From the NCBI RefSeq assembly GCF_001553605.1, contig NZ_CP014229.1:1764501-1828500 (forward strand): a DNA stretch of 64,000 nucleotides. Direction: 5' to 3'. Within the stretch, counting starts at the first letter, position 1; each line of letters opens with the position of its first letter. Position numbers and translations under genes: made by a program. The DNA comes from Desulfovibrio fairfieldensis. Its GTDB lineage: Bacteria > Desulfobacterota > Desulfovibrionia > Desulfovibrionales > Desulfovibrionaceae. The notes beneath the pieces were generated by a model. That model ran no database searches and had not been told where the DNA came from. It saw only the letters and a program-made list of their open reading frames with translations. Below, piece by piece: positions 57,883 through 64,000 of the stretch.

Positions 57883-58551
57883 TCACTGGTTCTTGGCGGC
57901 CCTCAAGGCATCTTGGGCAATCATACGTTCAAGGATATACTTTGCACGCTTGAGCACATTGGCGTCCCCAGGCCTGTAATCTCCGACCAGGCGGATAATT
58001 TCCCCCTGGTGATAGGAAATCCCCGGGTGCGCTTCCAACACCGCCATCCAGTCATCCCAGTCACACGTATGCTCTTCCGACATCGTCCTTCCTACCTTCT
58101 CGTGCGCTGGATCCTGAGAAACAGGCTTTTCCTCTTCTTTCGGAATCTGCCCAGCGCTTATTCTCGGGTCTGAGTCCACGGGCACATCTTGCACAGCGTC
58201 GCCCACAAGGCTTTCAGAAAGCGCCTCAGTCTCCCACTCTTCGCTCGCGCTACCGCCGTCAGCATCGGAGACGGGCTGGCCGGGGAATGCTGGTTGGCGC
58301 CGTACAGATTCCGGAAGGGGTTCATGTTGATCCTTCATAAGAGCGGCGGCTGTATCAGAAACCTGACCAACCTCCAGAGGCTCATCCTCGCGGCCCGGAA
58401 CCGGATCCGCCGGAACCCCGGGAGCGGAGCCGGCCGGATCCAGATCCGTCCAGTCCGCGGCCGGAGAAGTGCCGGACAGTTCATCGCTCTGGTCCTGAAC
58501 CGTCTCATCGGGCTTTTTTCCGCCGTTTTGTGGAGGAACAAACGACTTCAT
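57883..58551 (-). CDS. Acidic, low-complexity protein of the mobile element (222 aa)
   Basis: Starts 'MKSFVPPQNGGKKPDETVQD' after GAGG. Residues about 10-155 are Pro/Asp/Glu-rich and disordered. The folded C-terminal 70 residues contain 'CDWDDWMAVLEAHPGISYHQ' and 'LVGDYRPGDANVLKRAKYIL'. It may be a conjugation accessory or regulator. AATTTTTCA repeats overlap its 5' region and ribosome-site zone. Not recognised. Confidence 0.55.
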   Translation of the reverse strand: MKSFVPPQNGGKKPDETVQDQSDELSGTSPAADWTDLDPAGSAPGVPADPVPGREDEPLEVGQVSDTAAALMKDQHEPLPESVRRQPAFPGQPVSDADGGSASEEWETEALSESLVGDAVQDVPVDSDPRISAGQIPKEEEKPVSQDPAHEKVGRTMSEEHTCDWDDWMAVLEAHPGISYHQGEIIRLVGDYRPGDANVLKRAKYILERMIAQDALRAAKNQ

Positions 58552-58561
58552 TTTCAACCTC

Positions 58562-58631
58562 AATTTTTCATGTTGTGAAGACAATTTTTCATATTTTTCA
58601 TAAAACGTCAATGTAATTTTGTAATTTTTCA
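58562..58631. promoter_or_regulatory. Cluster of AATTTTTCA repeats upstream of the 222-aa gene
   Basis: Exact copies at 58562-58570, 58583-58591 and 58623-58631, with TATTTTTCA at 58592-58600. The first two are 21 bp apart, matching the pair at 56724. They cover the -11 to -80 region of the gene starting at 58551. Likely binding sites of one element-encoded regulator. Confidence 0.5.
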
Positions 58632-58652
58632 AAAACAGAGTTTAAAAAGATA

Positions 58653-59630
58653 CTAGTGCCTTGGGCGCATCCCGGAGGCGTGAGGCACGCCCGCCTCGGC
58701 GTCGGCCAAGTCCAGACGCTTGATCAGGGCATCCGCAAGGGGAAGAAAGTGCGCCAGTGCCGTGTGGTAGGAAGACGTCCCGCCGTGCAGAACCAGATCC
58801 TTGAGCGATGTCTCATAATCCCGTGCATGTCTGGGGTCCTTCCGCAGATCCATGACAGACGCTTTCATGGCCTTTCTGGCATCCGCCCCAAAGGCGGCGC
58901 TGATGCCGGCATATTGGCAAGTGTCGAGCCGGACTTTCTGAACGAACATTTCCTGGAATTTCGCATCGTCGGGCCGGCCGATGTTTTGTATGATCCGGCT
59001 GAGATCGTAGACGTGGCGCATTAGATATGGATTATGCCGGTTCCGCTCTCTGTCGTCCCCCAAGCGGCGCAGGAGGGCGACTGTTTTTTCGACAAGCGTT
59101 TCGCGCAGTGTCGTACAGGGGAGTTCCACGGCTTTTCCCACGTCGAAATGGTCAGCCACGATGGAGCGCATTGGCTTCAGCTGAGGCTTTTCCACCGGCG
59201 CGATATTGATGCATTCAACCTGAATATATGGACGCAGGGATTCGGACTGGCTTTTGAAACGGCTGTTATATCGGAGCCGGAAGGTAAAAAATCTATTGTT
59301 ATTATAGGCACGGCAATCATCGCCGGGGAAGCCGATGCGCTCCACTGCGGCGCGGATCTGAACCCGGGAGGTTTCAAGGGAAGAGAGAAGCTGCTTTTCG
59401 CTGCATGTGGGAACAGTGACCTTGAAATCAAGATCTTCGCTCATCCGGTCAATGACTTTGTAGGCCTTGGCGAGAGCCGTTCCACCGCAAAAAGCGAGGG
59501 AGAATCCTCGCGGCCTGATCTCGGAGATGGCCTGCAGGACATCGGTCAATAAAATATCTTTCTCAAGGACGGCGGCAGGTATGCCTCTGCGGGATTCAAG
59601 GCTGTAAACCTCTATCATGTCGCGTTCCAT
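58653..59630 (-). CDS. AbiEii-type nucleotidyltransferase toxin
   Basis: 325 residues. 'LAFCGGTALAKAYKVIDRMS' followed by 'EDLDFKV' gives the GG-T...DLD nucleotidyltransferase motif of AbiEii (MenT-like) toxins; 'TLRETLVEKTVALLRRLGDD' is the second family block. Family knowledge: type IV toxin-antitoxin module giving phage defence by toxic nucleotide transfer. The start is uncertain (59648, 59630 or 59618), and all overlap the antitoxin. The C-terminus ends 'HASGMRPRH'. Confidence 0.85.
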   Translation of the reverse strand: MERDMIEVYSLESRRGIPAAVLEKDILLTDVLQAISEIRPRGFSLAFCGGTALAKAYKVIDRMSEDLDFKVTVPTCSEKQLLSSLETSRVQIRAAVERIGFPGDDCRAYNNNRFFTFRLRYNSRFKSQSESLRPYIQVECINIAPVEKPQLKPMRSIVADHFDVGKAVELPCTTLRETLVEKTVALLRRLGDDRERNRHNPYLMRHVYDLSRIIQNIGRPDDAKFQEMFVQKVRLDTCQYAGISAAFGADARKAMKASVMDLRKDPRHARDYETSLKDLVLHGGTSSYHTALAHFLPLADALIKRLDLADAEAGVPHASGMRPRH

Positions 59631-60033
59631 GCGACCTATTTCTCTCATAACTGACCTTCAACTCTCCCAGGCCGAGCTTTCTGCGAATGCGGGTGCCCAC
59701 TTCAAAGGCTACTGTCATGGGAACCTGATTTGTCTTGCCCTCCAAATAAGCCCGCTGCGCCCGGCCCGGGCCGCAGGATACGCCCAGGCGCCTGAGGGCT
59801 TCTTCAGCCATGCCCTCAAAGGGGCGCTGCAGTGCGTATCGGCCAAGATGCCCGACAAATCGCAACTTTCCATAAACGCCGTATCCAAGCCGACAGAGAA
59901 CATTGGAACCGACAAGTTCCCTGAGGGCCTTTGCCACGGCCGCCTTGCTTCCAAAACCCGAAAAATCGCGTGTGAGGACCACTGATCCTTTGCGTCTGGC
60001 GATGCTTCGCCGGATCCGGAAAATCAGCTTCAT
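59596..60033 (-). CDS. AbiEi/DUF6088-type antitoxin
   Basis: 145 residues. The N-terminal winged-helix part ('VVLTRDFSGFGSKAAVAKAL', 'LCRLGYGVYGKLRF') matches the DUF6088/AbiEi antitoxin pattern ('R...G.YY...'). The toxin start lies within its final codons, so the pair is coupled. It represses its own promoter in known systems. The divergent IcmV-DotA genes are across an AT-rich spacer. Confidence 0.8.
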   Translation of the reverse strand: MKLIFRIRRSIARRKGSVVLTRDFSGFGSKAAVAKALRELVGSNVLCRLGYGVYGKLRFVGHLGRYALQRPFEGMAEEALRRLGVSCGPGRAQRAYLEGKTNQVPMTVAFEVGTRIRRKLGLGELKVSYERNRSHGTRHDRGLQP

Positions 60034-60231
60034 AATCCACCTTCCGTAACCTAATATTTTTCTTTTTTACATTTTATAATATAACCTACTTATAATTTTA
60101 GTTATTTTTTGTCAAAAAGTCTTTTTTTAATTTCCTTTTATTCACAAAAAACCGGGACTTGCCAACTATCCGTTGTCTGTATATTTCTTTTTATATGTAA
60201 ATAGAATTTTTAACAAGGCGAGGGAAAACTC
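60034..60231. other. AT-rich divergent promoter region between AbiE and icmV-dotA
   Basis: 198 bp with several T- and A-runs (TTTTTTGTCAAAAAG, TATAATATAACC). It should contain promoters for both directions. Clear -35/-10 pairs with normal spacing were not assigned. No repeat from the other families is here. Confidence 0.5.
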
Positions 60232-60714
60232 ATGCCGTCACGAATCAAAAAAACGGCCATCTGGCTTGGGCGTCAGATAAAAAAATTTCTTGCCATTGAT
60301 GACGGCGTCAGGTTCGCCAGGACGCTGCCGCGGCCGAGAAAACTTTTCGAGTATCACAAAAACCAGCTGCAGGAAAATATCAGCCGAGAAGAAGCGCTCA
60401 CTCGCAAAGACTTCGCGGAGATATTGCGGCAATGGGGCATCACCACGGAAAATCTGGATCTTGTGCTCAAAGAACGCCGCCAGATGAGGCGTATGGGATA
60501 CTTTCTGCTGCTCTTCGGGCTTGGCCTTGACATTTGGCAAACATTCTTGCTGCAGCAGAGCCTTTACTGGCGAACTCTCCAGGGCTTTTTTGCCCTTTCG
60601 CTGACATTTTTAGGCATCCTCATGGTCCTGGCCTGCACCTGGCGTATCCAGGTTCTCACAAAACGCCGGTTTGTGCCGTTTCTCGAATGGCTGCGCCGGA
60701 AGGGACGGATATAA
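60232..60714 (+). CDS. IcmV-like type IVB secretion protein
   Basis: 160 residues. Basic N-terminus, a helical region ('RKDFAEILRQWGITTENLDL') and two membrane segments ('MGYFLLLFGLGLDIWQTFLL', 'LQGFFALSLTFLGILMVLAC') followed by a basic tail. IcmV of Legionella has the same length, topology and position directly before dotA. dotA-like starts 2 bp downstream. Sequence identity to IcmV is not strong, so position is part of the evidence. Confidence 0.65.
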   Translation: MPSRIKKTAIWLGRQIKKFLAIDDGVRFARTLPRPRKLFEYHKNQLQENISREEALTRKDFAEILRQWGITTENLDLVLKERRQMRRMGYFLLLFGLGLDIWQTFLLQQSLYWRTLQGFFALSLTFLGILMVLACTWRIQVLTKRRFVPFLEWLRRKGRI

Positions 60715-60716
60715 CA

Positions 60717-62927
60717 ATGGCCTCCGGACTGGAATCCATCCCCAATGTCGATGTTTCAAGCACTGATTACGGCGTGCAGCTCTTCAACCGCATTTTCGGG
60801 GAGGGCTGGCAGAACCTGTCCGCTCTCATCGGCGGGAGTCCCGGCGGCGATGCCGGGGTTACCTTTATATATCATCTCCTGGGCACGCTGAACATACTTT
60901 GCGGGGTGGGCATTGTATGGATTGTGATCATGACCTGGATCGTGGGCACGGTGGGCGCCGCGCGCGATGGATCCATGGGGAAGTATGCCAATTTATGGGT
61001 ACCGGTGCGCATGTCGTTTTCCTTCGCGGCCATCACGCCCATTTTTTCGGGTCTCAATGCCTTGCAGATACTCATGCTGGCGGCCATGGGCATGAGCATG
61101 GGCATGGCCAATACAGCTTGGGAAGAAGGCCTGGATTACATTTCCGAATATGGGGTGATCAACTCCTCCGTACCGCCCGCCGTGGACTACCAGGGCCGGG
61201 TACTCGCTTCGGGTGCGCTGCGCAGCCGTGGACTTATGGAATATCTCGCAGCCCAGTCGTACTGCGGCAACTGGATTGAGGGCGAATGGAAGGACACAGG
61301 AGATTCCATCGTCTACCTTTTTGCCGTGCCCAGGACCTGCGGAGCCTCGCAGAACGAGACCAATCTCCAGCCTGGCGATCTGGGCGGGTTCAAATTCCCC
61401 AAGTCAACCATCGGTACGGATATTGACGTTGCCAAGCAAAAGGGCATCGTCAGTCTGCTCAACGCCATTCAGCCCCCTGCTGAACGTCTGGGACAAAAGA
61501 ATTTCACCTATACGGACAGGGCCCGCATCTTTTCGGCCGGGCACAGTTACACCACATCCGTGGCCAACGCCCTGGGCGCCGTGGTTCAACAGTCAGACGC
61601 CAAACGCCGTGAAGCCTTTCAGTCTTTCGCTGAAGTGGCCAAATCTTCGGGCTGGCTTACAGCCGGCTCCTATTACTGGGCGCTTTCCGCGATCAACGGC
61701 CGGGTGGTCGAGGCCATGGAGGACAATACCGAGTACATGCAGCCCAACATGGAGGCGGTAAGGCCTCTGCTGCATCCGGACTGGCTGACATATGCCGAGC
61801 CCAATCTGCAGGCGGCCACCACTACCCTTCTTCTCGCCGATTCCAAAGACTCGGAGCATCTGCAGGAGGGGGAGGCATCCGACCGCATGCAGGCGGCCAT
61901 GGGCAATGACACCACGTGGGGGCACGTCAAGGGTATTCTGTCGGGCTTGAGCGAATGGCCGGCCAAAACCATGGCCGACTTTTCCTCCGGAGGCGGCAAC
62001 GGCGATGCGGTTCTGACCATGTCCAGGGCTGCCCGCCAGGTCATGACGGCTATTGAAGCGGCCTTTGTGGCGCTCTCCGGCGCCAAGGGCGCCGTCAGCG
62101 CCACGGACAAATGGGATGATTCCTTGTGGGGCAAGGCCGCGGGCGTGTTCACGGCCGGCGGCAGCAGCGCGGCCATAGGCGCGGCCAAGAGCATCATTTC
62201 CGACGCCATGACCGCATTCACATTCCTTGGGGGCGGACTTTGGACCGTTTTCTGGTTCTTTGCCTACGGCCTGCCCCTGATCCCGTTCATGATCTGGGTT
62301 GCGGCCGTTGTGGGCTGGATTGTGCTGTCCATTGAAGCCATTGTGGCCGCGCCGCTGTGGCTGATCAGCCACGCCATGCCCGAGGGCGAAGGCTTCGCCG
62401 GCATGGGGGCCCGGGCCGGCTACGCCCTGTTCTTCTCCCTGCTCTTCCGGCCCCTGCTGCTGATCCTGTCGCTCTTTGTCTGCATGATCGTCATGTCGGC
62501 CACGGGTCCGCTCATCGGGCTGCTGTTCCGGCCTTTTGCCGAGAGCCTGCGCGGAATCTCAGGCAACTACGGGATCACCGGGGCCGTGTCGCTGATGATC
62601 ATGTTGGGCACGGTCATCGGCCTGCTGACCTGGAAGATGTTTTCCATGACCACCCAGATCGCGGACAGGATCCTGCGCTGGATCGGCCAGCTCATCGCCA
62701 ACCTGGGCGACGACAACGCCCAGGGCATGATTTCGGAAGCATATGGTTCGGCACAACGAGGCGCTACCAAATTCGCAGACGCAGCTGGAAAGTCGGGGAT
62801 TCTGGCAAATGTCCAAGGACATGTAAATAAGGATGATAAAAAAACGATGGCGCAGGACGTGTCCCGGCGCGATGCCCAAAATGCTCAGCATATGCCAGAG
62901 CCGCTGGATTCACCAAAGAAGTTTTGA
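60717..62927 (+). CDS. DotA/TraY family type IVB conjugation protein
   Basis: 736 residues. Several membrane segments near the N-terminus (about 50-82 and 99-131, 'ILCGVGIVWIVIMTWIVGTV', 'LNALQILMLAAMGMSMGMAN'), a periplasmic domain (about 140-500), and a C-terminal cluster (about 510-680) with 'GLPLIPFMIWVAAVVGWIVL' then 'EAIVAAPLWL', a DotA/TraY hallmark. It is an inner-membrane component of IncI/Dot-Icm type IVB systems. Start ATG 60717 follows the icmV stop by 2 bp. The rest of the transfer system should lie to the right of the window. Confidence 0.9.
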   Translation: MASGLESIPNVDVSSTDYGVQLFNRIFGEGWQNLSALIGGSPGGDAGVTFIYHLLGTLNILCGVGIVWIVIMTWIVGTVGAARDGSMGKYANLWVPVRMSFSFAAITPIFSGLNALQILMLAAMGMSMGMANTAWEEGLDYISEYGVINSSVPPAVDYQGRVLASGALRSRGLMEYLAAQSYCGNWIEGEWKDTGDSIVYLFAVPRTCGASQNETNLQPGDLGGFKFPKSTIGTDIDVAKQKGIVSLLNAIQPPAERLGQKNFTYTDRARIFSAGHSYTTSVANALGAVVQQSDAKRREAFQSFAEVAKSSGWLTAGSYYWALSAINGRVVEAMEDNTEYMQPNMEAVRPLLHPDWLTYAEPNLQAATTTLLLADSKDSEHLQEGEASDRMQAAMGNDTTWGHVKGILSGLSEWPAKTMADFSSGGGNGDAVLTMSRAARQVMTAIEAAFVALSGAKGAVSATDKWDDSLWGKAAGVFTAGGSSAAIGAAKSIISDAMTAFTFLGGGLWTVFWFFAYGLPLIPFMIWVAAVVGWIVLSIEAIVAAPLWLISHAMPEGEGFAGMGARAGYALFFSLLFRPLLLILSLFVCMIVMSATGPLIGLLFRPFAESLRGISGNYGITGAVSLMIMLGTVIGLLTWKMFSMTTQIADRILRWIGQLIANLGDDNAQGMISEAYGSAQRGATKFADAAGKSGILANVQGHVNKDDKKTMAQDVSRRDAQNAQHMPEPLDSPKKF

Positions 62928-62941
62928 ATATGGAGAAAAAA

Positions 62942-62969
62942 AAGGGCTTGGTTCTCCAAGCCCTTTTTT
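62942..62969. terminator. Bidirectional terminator after dotA
   Basis: AAGGGCTTGG and CCAAGCCCTT pair around TTCT, with a run of As before and Ts after, so it can end transcripts from both sides. Confidence 0.88.
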
Positions 62970-62985
62970 GCAATCAATGTTGTAA

Positions 62986-63306
62986 TCAAGAATCAAAATC
63001 TTTTTCCGCAAGTTCACGCTGCCGGCTTATTCTAACATTAATTTCTTCGCGGCTAAGTCCGAGATTGCTTTGATTTTCACGCAAAATATCATAAGCGGCA
63101 TCACGCTCCGCAGCAATTATATGCATGGTTCTGCATGTTTCAGAAAATTTTTCTCTCAGATCATTGTACTGACCGATGAGATCCATCATTTCAGTATGAT
63201 ACTTATCGCGGATTGTGCGAGTCTCATCCAACTGCTTAAGTCGCTGCCTGCGTTCTACAAGCGCGTCCATCCAGCCATCAGAAGTGGAACCGTTATTACC
63301 GAACAT
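62986..63306 (-). CDS. Small coiled-coil protein
   Basis: 106 residues from ATG 63306 (GAGGAGGG upstream). 'MFGNNGSTSDGWMDALVERR' then an almost continuous charged helix ('RQRLKQLDETRTIRDKYHTE', 'MDLIGQYNDLREKFSETCRT'). No known domain; a transfer-accessory or regulatory role is possible. Confidence 0.6.
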   Translation of the reverse strand: MFGNNGSTSDGWMDALVERRQRLKQLDETRTIRDKYHTEMMDLIGQYNDLREKFSETCRTMHIIAAERDAAYDILRENQSNLGLSREEINVRISRQRELAEKDFDS

Positions 63307-63364
63307 AGGCCCTCCTCGGAGCGCTTCATTTACGTTGAAAATATATCTGTTTTGCAATGCGAAG

Positions 63365-63619
63365 TCAAAACTCCAGGCCGGAAATGACGGACAGCAGGCG
63401 CGTCCACTTCCAGCGCAAGGCGCTTTTTCCCATTCCCACGTCCAGCATGGCCAGCGCCTGCGGCGTAAGCGCAAAGCCGCGCTTATCCCCATGGGCCAAA
63501 GTCAGGTGATCCTCCAACCCTGGCAGGATCACCCGTAGACGATCAATTTCCCGCAGCACATGGGAGTGCTTCCGGCAAGCTATTCTGGCGACTTCCATAG
63601 AGGTGGCGACATGTTCCAT
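63365..63619 (-). CDS. Rha-like phage regulatory protein (short)
   Basis: 84 residues. 'VATSMEVARIACRKHSHVLR' followed by 'EIDRLRVIL' corresponds to the Rha N-terminal pattern (V-x-S-x-x-V-A-x-x-x-x-K-x-H-x-x-V-L-R-x-I). 'GFALTPQALAMLDVGMGK' resembles the following Rha segment. GGAGG precedes the ATG. It is coupled to the partial gene upstream (start 2 bp after its stop). Confidence 0.65.
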   Translation of the reverse strand: MEHVATSMEVARIACRKHSHVLREIDRLRVILPGLEDHLTLAHGDKRGFALTPQALAMLDVGMGKSALRWKWTRLLSVISGLEF

Positions 63620-63621
63620 GG

Positions 63622-64000
63622 CTATGCCTCCTGCCGCCTTGACAGAATGGACGCGGCCTGGGTCATGTGCCGGGTGATCCGGAAGCCGCGAGCAAAGGCG
63701 TCGCGCGCTTCGTCAAAGGGATTGAGGTAAGCCATGGCCAGGGATATATCCTCGGAGCCTCCGCGGCGTGCCTGCTCTCTGGCCGTGGCCAACAGATACG
63801 GTTTGGCACCGATGTGGATCTCGCCCAGCAGCTCCTCGACGATCCGGCGCTGTTGCTCCATACGCCGCAGATAGATCTGAAAAGCTTCCTGAGACACTCC
63901 GGAATCCTGGACAGGGCACTCAGGCGTTTCATCCTTCACTGCTGTCGGCAGAGCCATCGGCGCCGGCGACTCTGCCAGAGCTTCCACCCGACCGTACCAC
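63622..64000 (-). CDS. Partial open reading frame at right edge, function unknown
   Basis: The frame is open to the window edge; about 126 codons are visible and the start lies outside, unless the GTG at 63987 is used. 'GVSQEAFQIYLRRMEQQRRI' to 'VEELLGEIHIGAKPYLLATA' forms helices, and 'AYLNPFDEARDAFARGFRIT' ends the visible part. A helical DNA- or membrane-associated protein of the element is likely; no family is recognised. Confidence 0.5.
   Translation of the reverse strand, partial: WYGRVEALAESPAPMALPTAVKDETPECPVQDSGVSQEAFQIYLRRMEQQRRIVEELLGEIHIGAKPYLLATAREQARRGGSEDISLAMAYLNPFDEARDAFARGFRITRHMTQAASILSRRQEA

Noticed and set aside
57228-57953. Rightward 241-codon frame across the Bro-type gene and tRNA-Pro
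   Set aside because: It overlaps the opposite-strand tRNA and a supported gene, and has no domain or Shine-Dalgarno.
58562-58631. AATTTTTCA cluster as a CRISPR array or iteron origin
   Set aside because: Spacing is irregular after the first two, units are only 9 bp, and no cas or rep gene is near; an operator explanation fits better.

Overview
The window looks like a chromosome segment of a strictly anaerobic, sulfate-reducer-type delta-proteobacterium (Desulfovibrio / Desulfovibrionaceae). This is inferred from the GC-rich core with strong Shine-Dalgarno sites, a NifU-NifS iron-sulfur module under an IscR-like Rrf2 regulator, a class III (oxygen-sensitive) ribonucleotide reductase behind a cobalamin riboswitch, a membrane hemerythrin, HD-GYP and PilZ c-di-GMP proteins, and a Liv ABC operon. 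No rRNA, CRISPR array or insertion sequence was seen.

Core part (1-48.4 kb). 0-5 kb: a two-subunit ThrE-type amino-acid exporter, a carbamoyltransferase homologue with eroded active-site motifs, a Gph-type phosphatase, a Cys-rich ferredoxin and MetA. 5-7.5 kb: Rrf2-nifU-nifS. 7.7-10.2 kb: an HD-GYP protein and a hemerythrin. 10.5-14.1 kb: nrdD, a separate glycyl-radical mini-gene and nrdG, with promoter, riboswitch and intrinsic terminator in series in front. 14-20 kb: PilZ protein, M16 protease, DHH phosphoesterase, small Cys-rich protein. 20.4-25.2 kb: livK-H-M-G-F. 25-28.3 kb: a YcaO protein next to rplM-rpsI. 28.4-38.2 kb: an HD protein, two unrecognised genes, a GNAT-TraB fusion / GNAT / radical-SAM operon and polA. 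38.2-43 kb: an Mla-type lipid-transport operon ending in an HD-GYP response regulator. 43-48.1 kb: a foreign-looking GNAT gene, grpE, hisD, purC, fabI and two tiny membrane proteins. Two families of dispersed intergenic repeats run through this part: a TAGAGCA-ended family, and a ~148-nt long-hairpin element whose two copies keep base pairing while the paired sequences differ.

Mobile part (48.3-64 kb, right end outside the window). A tRNA-Ser(GGA) gene is followed by a tyrosine integrase, an AlpA-like excisionase, a long leftward run of small phage-type cargo genes, a Bro-type gene, a tRNA-Pro(TGG) whose first base abuts a stop codon, an AbiE toxin-antitoxin pair and an IcmV-DotA/TraY pair from a type IVB (IncI/Dot-Icm-like) conjugation apparatus. 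The most economical reading is an integrative conjugative element inserted at tRNA-Ser. Composition and intergenic AT content shift visibly at this boundary.

Most worth following up: the covarying hairpin element, the split NrdD with its detached glycyl-radical domain, the three-gene GNAT/TraB/radical-SAM operon, the degenerate carbamoyltransferase, and the 21-bp-phased AATTTTTCA repeats in the mobile element.
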